Source: Schumannella sp. 10F1B-5-1 (GTDB lineage: Bacteria; Actinomycetota; Actinomycetes; Actinomycetales; Microbacteriaceae). From it: DNA of 64,000 nucleotides. Position 1 is the stretch's first letter; each line of letters begins with the position of its first letter. The stretch spans positions 62,001 to 126,000 of the forward strand of contig NZ_VHQH01000034.1 in the NCBI RefSeq assembly GCF_006517535.1, read 5' to 3'. The notes under the pieces are model-generated. The model worked only from the letters and a program-made list of their open reading frames with translations. It searched no databases and was not told where the DNA came from. Made by a program: the position numbers and the translations under genes. Below are positions 52,754 through 61,460 of the stretch, piece after piece.

Positions 52754-54180
52754 GAGTCGAACCCCAGCCCGAGCGCGTCGAGCCCCCGCAGCAGCAGATT
52801 GCGGCGGCCCTCGCTGTGGTCGGCGCGGTCGAGTGACCAGCGGGTCGCATTGATGCCCATCGACGCGGCGGGCTCGGGCGGGAACGGCACGGGGCGCTCG
52901 CGCACCATCCGCAGCCGAGTGCGCTCGGTGTCGGCACCGTCGAGCTGGTCGAGCATGACCTGCGCGGCGAAGCGGGTCGCGGCGACGCCGAGCCCGGTGA
53001 AGCCGGCGGCGTAGGCGACGCGTCCGCTGCGGGCCGTGCCGTAGAAGGCGCAGAAGCGCGTGCTCGTGTCGATCGCGCCCGCCCAGCGGTGCGTCACGCG
53101 GATGCCCTCGAGCTGCGGGAACGTCGTCAGCAGGTGCGAGGTCAGCATCCGGTAGCTGGATGCGCGGTCCTCGTAGGCCGCCCGCACCCGCCCGCCGTAG
53201 TGGTAGACCGCGTCGTAGCCGCCGAACACGATCCGGTCGTCGGCCGTCATCCGGTAGTAGTGGAACTGATTCGCCAGGTCGGCGAGACCCTGCCGGTTCG
53301 TCCAGCCGATCGCCGCGAGCTGCTCGGCGGTCAGCGGCTCGGTCGCGATCACGTAGTCGTAGACCGGAACCGTCATCAGCCGGTTGCGCTTGAGCAGCGA
53401 CGGGAACACGTTCGTCGCCAGCACCGCCTGCTCGGCCCGCACGGCGCCGTGCTTCGTGCGCACCCGCACGCCCGCGTCGGCCGGGCCGCTCGGGTCGTCG
53501 TCGACGGCCGTCGCGGGGGAGTGCTCGTAGATCTCGACGCCGAGCTCGACCGCGACCCGGGCCAGCTCGAGGGCGAGCTTGGCGGGATGCGCGAGCAGCG
53601 TGCCCCGCCTGTCCCAGCTGCCCGCGAGGTACGTGGGCGAGCCGACCTGGGCGCGCACGGCGTCCTGGTCGAGGAACACGTGGTCGTCGTCGACCGGCTC
53701 GTCGCGCAGCCACTCCACCTGGTGCGGCTCGACGGCGACCGACAGGGTGCCGGTGCGCTGCGCATCCACCTGCATGCCGTAGCGGGTGATCGTCGCCTCG
53801 ATCTCGTCGAGGTTGCGGGCGCCGAGCGCGTCGAGCAGCGGCATCTCCTCGGGCCAGCGCCGCCGCCCGTTCTCGTCGCCGTGGGTCAGGCTCGCCTCGA
53901 CGAAGCCGCCGTTGCGGCCGGATGCGGCCCAGCCGACGCGCTGCGCCTCGAGCACGACGACGCGCAGGCCGAGGTTGCGCTCCTTCGCGAGCAGCGCGGT
54001 CCACAGCCCGGTGTAGCCGCCGCCGACGACGACCAGGTCGGCCTCGATCTCGCCGTCGAGGCGGGGATGCGCGGGCCGCTCGACGTCGTCGAGCCAGAAG
54101 ACCTCGTGGCGGGAGCCGGCGAGCGCGTGGTCGATCGCGCTCGCGGGAGGAGCCTGACGTTCGAAGACGGTGCGGTGCAC
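52750..54180 (-). CDS. FAD-dependent oxidoreductase (DAO family, PuuB-like)
   Basis: The 476-residue protein has a leader helix, then the FAD loop DLVVVGGGYTGLWTALLAKE (about 48-67) and the DAO-type block GWAASGRNGGFVEASLTHGD. Further blocks are GTLLAHPAKLALELARVA and VIATEPLTAEQLAAIGW, and a C-terminal GFTGLGVAATRFAAQVMLD closes the FAD site. This layout fits amine oxidases such as gamma-glutamylputrescine oxidase. It starts at GTG 54180 behind GGAAGGA. It lies upstream of and overlaps the cupin gene. This pairing is common in genomes that break down amines, but the substrate is not shown. Confidence 0.88.
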   Translation of the reverse strand: MHRTVFERQAPPASAIDHALAGSRHEVFWLDDVERPAHPRLDGEIEADLVVVGGGYTGLWTALLAKERNLGLRVVVLEAQRVGWAASGRNGGFVEASLTHGDENGRRRWPEEMPLLDALGARNLDEIEATITRYGMQVDAQRTGTLSVAVEPHQVEWLRDEPVDDDHVFLDQDAVRAQVGSPTYLAGSWDRRGTLLAHPAKLALELARVAVELGVEIYEHSPATAVDDDPSGPADAGVRVRTKHGAVRAEQAVLATNVFPSLLKRNRLMTVPVYDYVIATEPLTAEQLAAIGWTNRQGLADLANQFHYYRMTADDRIVFGGYDAVYHYGGRVRAAYEDRASSYRMLTSHLLTTFPQLEGIRVTHRWAGAIDTSTRFCAFYGTARSGRVAYAAGFTGLGVAATRFAAQVMLDQLDGADTERTRLRMVRERPVPFPPEPAASMGINATRWSLDRADHSEGRRNLLLRGLDALGLGFDS

Positions 54181-54399
54181 GGGGGTCCTTCCGTCGTGCC
54201 TCGGGGCTCGGCGCCCTCGGTCGCGATCGTTCCCCGCAGGATAGTCGGGGCGCGACGGCGGGATCCAGGGGTTCCGGCGTGTTCGCGCGACGGATTCCGT
54301 GGTGCGGGCGGCGTCGACGCGGTGAGGCCCGTTTTCGGGGCTTGTTTGATGTGCAGACGGATCGGATCATGTGGAAGTCGCGAAAAACGGGAGGTGGAT

Positions 54400-54831
54400 A
54401 TGCGCCGACTCGCTCTAGCGCTCATCGCCGTCGTCGCGGGTGGTTGCCTGAGCGGATGCGAAAGTGTTGCCCCGGCCGATAGCTACATCCGCGGCGCCGA
54501 TGATTCCGTTCAGATCCTGTCCTGTGGATCGAGCCAAGTCGAGGAGATTCGCATCGAAGTCTTCGACGAGTCGGAGGGCAACGTGGCGATCTATTCGGCG
54601 ACGGGTGATGTTCACGTTGATGTCGGGCAGATCCTCGACCTCGCACGCCTGCCGACAGGGCTCGCGATCGAGGCGGAGAGTCTCGATCAGATAGAGCCCG
54701 GAGCCCAGCTCACGGTGATGCTCAGCACAGATCACGCGCTCAACCCTGCGTATGTGACAGTTCCAGCAGGCGGGCTGCCGTCCCGTCGGTGGTTGGGCGC
54801 TGATGGGGTGACCGCCGACCCCTGCGACTAG
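54400..54831 (+). CDS. Small lipoprotein, unknown
   Basis: The 143-residue protein has signal sequence MRRLALALIAVVAGGC and lipobox CLSGC, with the lipidated Cys at 20. The mature part is acidic, mainly beta, with two more cysteines (ILSCGSS and the C-terminal DPCD). I do not recognise a family. GGGAGG at 54389-54394 sets the start. Base use is less GC-rich than its neighbours (for example AGTGTTGCCCCGGCCGATAG), which may mean recent acquisition. Confidence 0.75.
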   Translation: MRRLALALIAVVAGGCLSGCESVAPADSYIRGADDSVQILSCGSSQVEEIRIEVFDESEGNVAIYSATGDVHVDVGQILDLARLPTGLAIEAESLDQIEPGAQLTVMLSTDHALNPAYVTVPAGGLPSRRWLGADGVTADPCD

Positions 54832-54847
54832 AGGGCCCGCCCGGCCG

Positions 54848-55945
54848 TCAGTGCCGCGGCGCCCACTCCGGCAGCGGGTCCACGAGCTTCGCCCAGAGCT
54901 CGGGGCCGGCGAGCAGCTCCTGAGAGCGCAGCGTGCAGTCGTCGAGGGCGGCGGTCAGGGCGGGCGCATCCAGGGCGAAGCCGGTGATCGCGAGATCCTG
55001 TCCAGCGCTGAGCGGTCCGTCGGCTGTGTCGCGCGCCGCCGGTTCGATGCCGATCGAGCCGCCCGCCTGATCCCAGAAGCCCGTGATGCCCGGCCGCGTC
55101 GCGAAGCGCACGAAGCCGGCCGATCGGATGATCGCCCCGAACTCGCCGTCGCCCCAGCCTCCCTGCAGCAGCGCGAGCACCCGCCGGGGATGCAGCGGCA
55201 GCGGGTTCGTGTAGCGGAAGGTGCTGACGCGCGGGTCGGCGAAGGCCGGCGCGTGGTCGTCGTTGAGCACCTTGACCCAGCCGGGCTCGGGGAGCACGCG
55301 CTCGGTGGATGCGCGGGGGCGTCGGTCCGCGGGGGCGCCGGAGGCGGAGGCTGCGGCTCCCGTGGCCGTGGCGCTGTCGGCCGGCGCGCCCGCACCGCCG
55401 TGGCGCTCCGGCTCGCCCGCGCTGCGCGCCCGGTCGCGCCAGCGCGCTCCCCGCGGCAGCACGAGCCGCGCGTCGGGAGCGAGGTGGCTGAGCAGCGACA
55501 GCACCCGGCTCAGCGCCTCCGCGTCGCGCACCCGGCGGTGGTCGACGATCAGCGCATCCGCGTGCTCGATCTGCTCGACCAGCACCGACGAGCGCGCGAC
55601 GAGCGAACCCTGGTGCTCGCCATCGTCGACGAAGCGCTCGTCGGCCAGCTCGACGAGCAGCGTCGCGGGGTCGACGCAGACGAGCAGGCGCACGTGCTCG
55701 GCCGCGCCGCCGAGCAGCTCGAGCAGGTGCTGCGGGCGGGTGTCGGCGGGCGCGCTGAGCACGCGCCCGCGGCCGCTGTCGATCGCGGCGACGACGGCGC
55801 GGCAGGCGTCGGCGCAGCTGTCGGAGCGGTCGTCGAGGTGCACGGCGCGCAGCTCGTGCAGGTCGGCGAGCCGGTCGGCTGTCGTGCGGCGCAGCGCGGC
55901 GTCGGGTCCGAGCACGATGCGGAAGCGGGGCGCGGGGGAATGCAT
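54848..55945 (-). CDS. COG0523/CobW-like protein with degenerate GTPase domain
   Basis: The 365-residue protein has a recognisable CobW C-terminal domain (VLPEPGWVKVLNDDHAPAFA, LHPRRVLALLQGGWGDGEFG, GPELWAKLVDPLPEWAPRH). The N-terminal half keeps the fold (HLLELLGGAAEHVRLLVCVD, TLLVELADERFVDDGEHQGS, EQIEHADALIVDH) but lacks the GxxGxGKT P-loop: VLGPDAALRRTTADRL stands in its place. It probably does not hydrolyse GTP normally. COG0523 proteins are metal chaperones, often for zinc. It is divergent from the zinc-free L36 gene, and ATG 55945 lies 7 nt after TAGCAT, suggesting a leaderless, zinc-regulated gene. Confidence 0.8.
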   Translation of the reverse strand: MHSPAPRFRIVLGPDAALRRTTADRLADLHELRAVHLDDRSDSCADACRAVVAAIDSGRGRVLSAPADTRPQHLLELLGGAAEHVRLLVCVDPATLLVELADERFVDDGEHQGSLVARSSVLVEQIEHADALIVDHRRVRDAEALSRVLSLLSHLAPDARLVLPRGARWRDRARSAGEPERHGGAGAPADSATATGAAASASGAPADRRPRASTERVLPEPGWVKVLNDDHAPAFADPRVSTFRYTNPLPLHPRRVLALLQGGWGDGEFGAIIRSAGFVRFATRPGITGFWDQAGGSIGIEPAARDTADGPLSAGQDLAITGFALDAPALTAALDDCTLRSQELLAGPELWAKLVDPLPEWAPRH

Positions 55946-55952
55946 GTCGACG

Positions 55953-55980
55953 ATGCTACGTTATCGACAACAGTTCTCAA
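55953..55980 (-). promoter_or_regulatory. Promoter with Zur-like palindrome between the CobW-like gene and L36
   Basis: On the minus strand: TTGAGA (55980-55975), a 16-nt spacer, TAGCAT (55958-55953), 7 nt, ATG. Over the -35 and spacer lies the imperfect palindrome GAGAAC-T-GTTGTC (55978-55966). Position and gene pair fit a zinc-uptake-regulator site; the match is by context and symmetry only. Confidence 0.45.
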
Positions 55981-56067
55981 TAAATGGATGCGCGACCCGG
56001 TGCCGATCGCGGGGCCGGCTACCTCGGCCGTGCTGGTGCTCCGCATCCCCTGACGAAAGGATGCGCC

Positions 56068-56190
56068 ATGAAGGTGCGCGCCTCGATCCGCTCTCTCGCC
56101 CGCCAGCCCGGAGCCCAGGTGGTGAAGCGCCGCGGCAAGATGTTCGTGATCAACAAGAAGAACCCGCGCATGAAGGGCCGCCAGGGCTGA
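56068..56190 (+). CDS. rpmJ: Ribosomal protein L36, zinc-free (C-minus) type
   Basis: A 40-residue protein: [20 protein letters not shown] then [20 protein letters not shown]. It has none of the four zinc-binding Cys/His residues of the standard L36, so it is the paralogue that replaces the zinc form under zinc shortage. GAAAGGA at 56055-56061 sets the start. It lies opposite a COG0523-like gene, consistent with Zur control. Confidence 0.95.
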   Translation: MKVRASIRSLARQPGAQVVKRRGKMFVINKKNPRMKGRQG

Positions 56191-56234
56191 CGCCGCCGGG
56201 TCGGGCGCGCCCATATCGGATGCGTCGGGTCAGG

Positions 56235-56350
56235 GTCTCCGCGGTTCCGGATGCGAATCGGAAGTCCGCGGTTTCGGATGGGCGAATCGGGCGTCCGCGG
56301 TTTCGTATGCGCCGGTGGGGTGTCCCTCGTTTCGGATGGGCGACGGCGCC
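56235..56350. repeat. Four imperfect 29-bp tandem repeats
   Basis: Units begin at 56235, 56264, 56293 and 56322, exactly 29 bp apart, around GTCCGCGGTTTCGGATGGGC. They sit in the 443-bp gap between rpmJ and sufS, where no gene is seen. Confidence 0.75.
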
Positions 56351-56457
56351 GGGCTGTCCCGGGGCTCGACCCCCCGACCCATCCGAGACCCGTGACCGAC
56401 GCGGCCTCCCGCCGTCATCGCAGCGGGGTCCGGCCCGAACCATCTCACGGAGTCCCT

Positions 56458-56506
56458 GTTGCGCGTGTGGCTCGTGTTGCTCATCCGGCACACGAGTCAC
56501 AGCAAC
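56458..56506. repeat. Imperfect hairpin before sufS
   Basis: GTTGC-3 nt-TGTGGCTCGTGT pairs with ACACGAGTCACA-GCAAC (56490-56506), with one G-T type mismatch and a 3-nt bulge. Confidence 0.65.
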
Positions 56507-56513
56507 TCCTTGA

Positions 56514-58492
<1,979 letters not shown>

Positions 58493-58548
58493 GTCGCGCA
58501 TCCCGTCTCTATCTGTCGGTGAGCCGCTGCCGTCGTCGCCCCGATGAG

Positions 58549-58612
58549 AATCGATCGGTCGATAACCGTCGCCATTTCGAACTCCGAGACGACAGTTATC
58601 GACCGATCGATT
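58549..58612. repeat. Perfect 18-bp inverted repeat between sufU and lsr2
   Basis: AATCGATCGGTCGATAAC (58549-58566) and its exact reverse complement (58595-58612) flank a 28-nt loop. The arms are AT-richer than the surroundings. Confidence 0.88.
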
Positions 58613-58649
58613 AGCGGATGCGCGCTGGGCTCGATCGAAAAGCGCGGCG

Positions 58650-58719
58650 CCGGATATCGGGTGCATTAGTGCAGATATCCGGTAATGCATCGAGCGGAAA
58701 TCTATTCACCCCCTACTAT
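58650..58719 (+). promoter_or_regulatory. Nested palindromes and -10 box upstream of lsr2
   Basis: CCGGATATC (58650-58658) pairs with GATATCCGG (58674-58682). TGCATTA (58662-58668) pairs with TAATGCA (58683-58689). TACTAT (58714-58719) lies 6 nt before the lsr2 ATG, pointing to a leaderless mRNA. The AT-rich palindromes are good candidate operator sites, perhaps for Lsr2 itself. Confidence 0.55.
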
Positions 58720-58725
58720 TCGAAT

Positions 58726-59103
58726 ATGGCGCGACGAACCGTGATCCTCTATACCGACGACTTCGATGGCACCGAGCTGCCCGAGGGCACCCGCTCGACG
58801 ACGTTCTCGCTCAACGGAGTGCAGTACTCGATCGACCTCTCCGACGACAACGCGGCGAAGCTCGAGGAGGCGCTGAAGCCCTTCATCGAGGCCGGCACCC
58901 GCGTCGGCGCCCCCGCGGGCGTGCGTCGCTCGGGCGCTCGCGCGGCCGGCTCCAGCTCGCGCTCGTCGAGCCCGAGCGGCAGCGGACGCACCCCCGAAGA
59001 CCTCGCCGCCATCCGCGAATGGGCGAATGCGAACGGCTACAGCGTCGGCGACCGCGGTCGCATCAAGGGCGAGATCCTCGACGCCTACGACGCGGCGCAC
59101 TGA
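58726..59103 (+). CDS. lsr2: Lsr2 nucleoid-associated protein
   Basis: Lsr2 is the actinobacterial H-NS-like protein that silences AT-rich and foreign DNA. The 125 residues include the N-terminal dimerisation part (ARRTVILYTDDFDGTELPEG, then VQYSIDLSDDNAAKLEEAL), a Ser/Arg/Gly linker, and the C-terminal DNA-binding domain (RTPEDLAAIREWANANGYSV, then GDRGRIKGEILDAYDAA). The RGR minor-groove hook is intact. Start ATG 58726 is set by TACTAT 6 nt upstream and by the conserved first residues. Confidence 0.96.
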   Translation: MARRTVILYTDDFDGTELPEGTRSTTFSLNGVQYSIDLSDDNAAKLEEALKPFIEAGTRVGAPAGVRRSGARAAGSSSRSSSPSGSGRTPEDLAAIREWANANGYSVGDRGRIKGEILDAYDAAH

Positions 59104-59203
59104 CCGTCGCACGCCCGCCGGGGCGCGACCGCGTCGGGGAGTGCGTCGGCGGCATCGCCGGGAGTGCGCCGCGCATCCGCAGGACCGCTCCAGGCGCGGA
59201 ACC

Positions 59204-59209
59204 TAGGAT
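59204..59209 (+). promoter_or_regulatory. -10 box TAGGAT of the leaderless carboxypeptidase gene
   Basis: TAGGAT, 6 nt, then GTG 59216. Confidence 0.5.
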
Positions 59210-59215
59210 GACGGC

Positions 59216-60814
59216 GTGTCGGACGAGAAGCCGTCGCGCGACCGCGACCCGGGTGAGGGCAGCGGTGGGCCGTCGTCGGCCGATCGGCCCGATCTCCCTG
59301 TCGATCCCGACGCCCCATCGGCACTGCTCGACCGTGAACGCGGCGGCTCCCGCGTCCCGCGCGACGCCGCCGCGGGCCGGGCGACCGGCGGCATCCTGAC
59401 CGCCCTGCGCACCCGCCGCACCCTCGTGCTCGGCATCGCGTTCGCCGCGCTCTTCGCGGTGCTCGGCACCGGAGCCGTGATGGGCGGGCACGCGCTCGCC
59501 GAGGGCCGCGCGGCCGCGGCCGAGGCGGAGAAGGCGAATGACACCGCGAGCGCGACGCCGAGCGCGCGACCGAAGCCGGGCACGATCGCCGCGCCGCTGC
59601 GCTTCCGCAGCTGCTCGATCTCGACGCTCGCCGCCGACGGCCGCCTCGGCGCGCTCGAGGGCACCGTGATCGACGCGACCACGGGTGACACGCTCTTCGA
59701 CCGCGGCGGCGCCACGCCGGCCCGCATCGGCTCGTCGATGAAGGTGCTCACCGCCGCGGCCGCGCTCAGCGTGCTGGGACCCGACTACCGCATCCCGACC
59801 ACCGTCGTCGACGCCGGCGACGGCACGATCGCGATCGTCGGCCACGGGGATGCGACACTCAGCGCCCTGCCGAGCGGACAGGAGTCGGTGTATCCGGGCG
59901 CGCCGAAGCTCTCGGGTCTCGCGCAGCAGGCGGTCTCGTCGTGGACCAGCCGGCACCCCGGCGAGAAGATCGAGAAGGTGCTGCTCGACGCGAGCTACTG
60001 GAGCGAGTCCGACAGCTGGAACACCGGCTGGGACCGCGCGCTGCAGACCGGCGGGACCGTCTCGGAGGTCACGGCGCTGCAGGTCGACGCCGATCGCGCC
60101 GATCCGACCGCGGCCACCAGCCCCCGCAGCGACGACCCGGTCGCCGCGGCCGGGGCGAAGTTCGTCGCCGCTCTGAAGAGCGCCGACGAGGATGCGGTGG
60201 CCGACGACGTGCAGACCGCCTCGGCGACCGCCCCGACCGGGTCGACCGAGATCGCCAAGGTGCAGTCGCAGCCGGTGTCGCAGCTCGTGCCGCAGATGCT
60301 GCAGCTCGACGATGCGACGCTCGCCGAGATGATGGGGCGTCTGGTCTCGAAGCGGCAGGGCGACGGCGGGTCGGCCGCATCCCTCACCGCGACCTACGCC
60401 ACCGCCCTGGCGAAGTACGGCGTCGCGACCGCGGGCCTGACCGTGACCGACGGCTCGGGGCTGAGCGCGGCGGACGCGGCCTCGGCCGTCTACCTCGCCC
60501 GGCTCGCCGTGCAGATCGAGAAGGGCGACGATCAGCTCGCGCTGATCCGCGAGCAGCTCGGCCGCAGCGGCCAGAGCGGCTCGCTCGCGACGCGCTACGC
60601 CGGCACGAGCGCGGCGGCCGGCGCGGTGCAGGCCCACTCCGGCGGCGGCGCCGGCGTGCGCACGCTCGTCGGCACGGTGCAGGCGGCCGACGGCACGCAG
60701 CTCGCCTTCGCATTCCTGGCGCTCGGCGACGGGGTCACCACCGACGCCGATCCCGCTCTCGACGCGCTCGCCGTGGCTTTGCACGACTGCGGCGCGAACC
60801 TGTCCAGCATCTGA
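59216..60814 (+). CDS. D-alanyl-D-alanine carboxypeptidase-like protein (S13/PBP4 family), altered motifs
   Basis: The 532-residue protein has a cytoplasmic Asp/Pro-rich N-terminus (1-65), one membrane segment (RRTLVLGIAFAALFAVLGTG) and a PBP4-type domain. Motif 1 is intact (ARIGSSMKVLTAAAAL, SxxK near residue 173). Motif 2, normally SDNxxAE, reads DDATLAE here, so both the Ser and the Asn are replaced. Motif 3, normally KTG, reads HSG (VQAHSGGGAGVRTL). The fold is clear, but activity may be reduced or different. The GTG start follows a leaderless -10 box. It ends 32 bp before pncA. Confidence 0.85.
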   Translation: MSDEKPSRDRDPGEGSGGPSSADRPDLPVDPDAPSALLDRERGGSRVPRDAAAGRATGGILTALRTRRTLVLGIAFAALFAVLGTGAVMGGHALAEGRAAAAEAEKANDTASATPSARPKPGTIAAPLRFRSCSISTLAADGRLGALEGTVIDATTGDTLFDRGGATPARIGSSMKVLTAAAALSVLGPDYRIPTTVVDAGDGTIAIVGHGDATLSALPSGQESVYPGAPKLSGLAQQAVSSWTSRHPGEKIEKVLLDASYWSESDSWNTGWDRALQTGGTVSEVTALQVDADRADPTAATSPRSDDPVAAAGAKFVAALKSADEDAVADDVQTASATAPTGSTEIAKVQSQPVSQLVPQMLQLDDATLAEMMGRLVSKRQGDGGSAASLTATYATALAKYGVATAGLTVTDGSGLSAADAASAVYLARLAVQIEKGDDQLALIREQLGRSGQSGSLATRYAGTSAAAGAVQAHSGGGAGVRTLVGTVQAADGTQLAFAFLALGDGVTTDADPALDALAVALHDCGANLSSI

Positions 60815-60846
60815 TCTGCGGCGCGTCCGCGAACGAGGAGGTCCCG

Positions 60847-61449
60847 ATGACCCGAGCACTGCTGATCGTGGATGTGCAGAACGACTTCACCGAGGGCGGT
60901 GCGCTCGGGGTGCGCGGCGGCGCGGCCGTCGCCGAGGGCGTGACGCGCCTGCTGCAGGACGACCCCGACCGCTACACGGTCGTCGCGGCGTCGCGCGACT
61001 GGCACCACGGCGACGACGACAACGGCGGCCATTTCGCCACCGGCGCGGAGCCCGACTACGTGCAGACCTGGCCGGTGCACTGCGTCGGCGGCACGACCGG
61101 AGCCGAGTACCACCCGGCGCTCGACGCCTCGCTGATCGACCTGCACGTGAAGAAGGGGCAGGGCGTTCCCGCCTACTCGGCGTTCGAGGGCACGATCGAC
61201 GGCGGCAGCGGCGCGGGTGATGGCGACGGCACCGTCGTCGGACTCGCCGAGGCGCTCGCCGCGCGCGACGTCGACCAGCTGGACGTGGTGGGCATCGCCA
61301 CGGACTACTGCGTGCGGGCGAGTGCGCTCGACGCCCTGCGCGCCGGACTGCGGGTGCGCATCCTGACCTCGCTCGTCGCCGGGGTGGCGGCCGAGTCGTC
61401 GAACGCCGCCCTGGCTGAGCTGGCCGAGTCGGGCGCGGTGCTGGTCTAG
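60847..61449 (+). CDS. pncA: Nicotinamidase (isochorismatase family)
   Basis: Nicotinamidase converts nicotinamide to nicotinate for NAD recycling. The 200 residues carry the catalytic aspartate in LLIVDVQNDFTEGGAL, the metal-site region ASRDWHH, lysine in LHVKKGQG and nucleophilic cysteine in VGIATDYCVRASALDAL. GAGGAG at 60835-60840 sets ATG 60847. It is probably cotranscribed with the upstream carboxypeptidase-like gene and is convergent with the ABC exporter. Confidence 0.93.
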   Translation: MTRALLIVDVQNDFTEGGALGVRGGAAVAEGVTRLLQDDPDRYTVVAASRDWHHGDDDNGGHFATGAEPDYVQTWPVHCVGGTTGAEYHPALDASLIDLHVKKGQGVPAYSAFEGTIDGGSGAGDGDGTVVGLAEALAARDVDQLDVVGIATDYCVRASALDALRAGLRVRILTSLVAGVAAESSNAALAELAESGAVLV

Positions 61450-61460
61450 TCGCGACCCCC

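Noticed and set aside
56235-56350. CRISPR-like array because of regular 29-bp spacing
   Set aside because: Units are contiguous with no unique spacers, and no cas genes are present.
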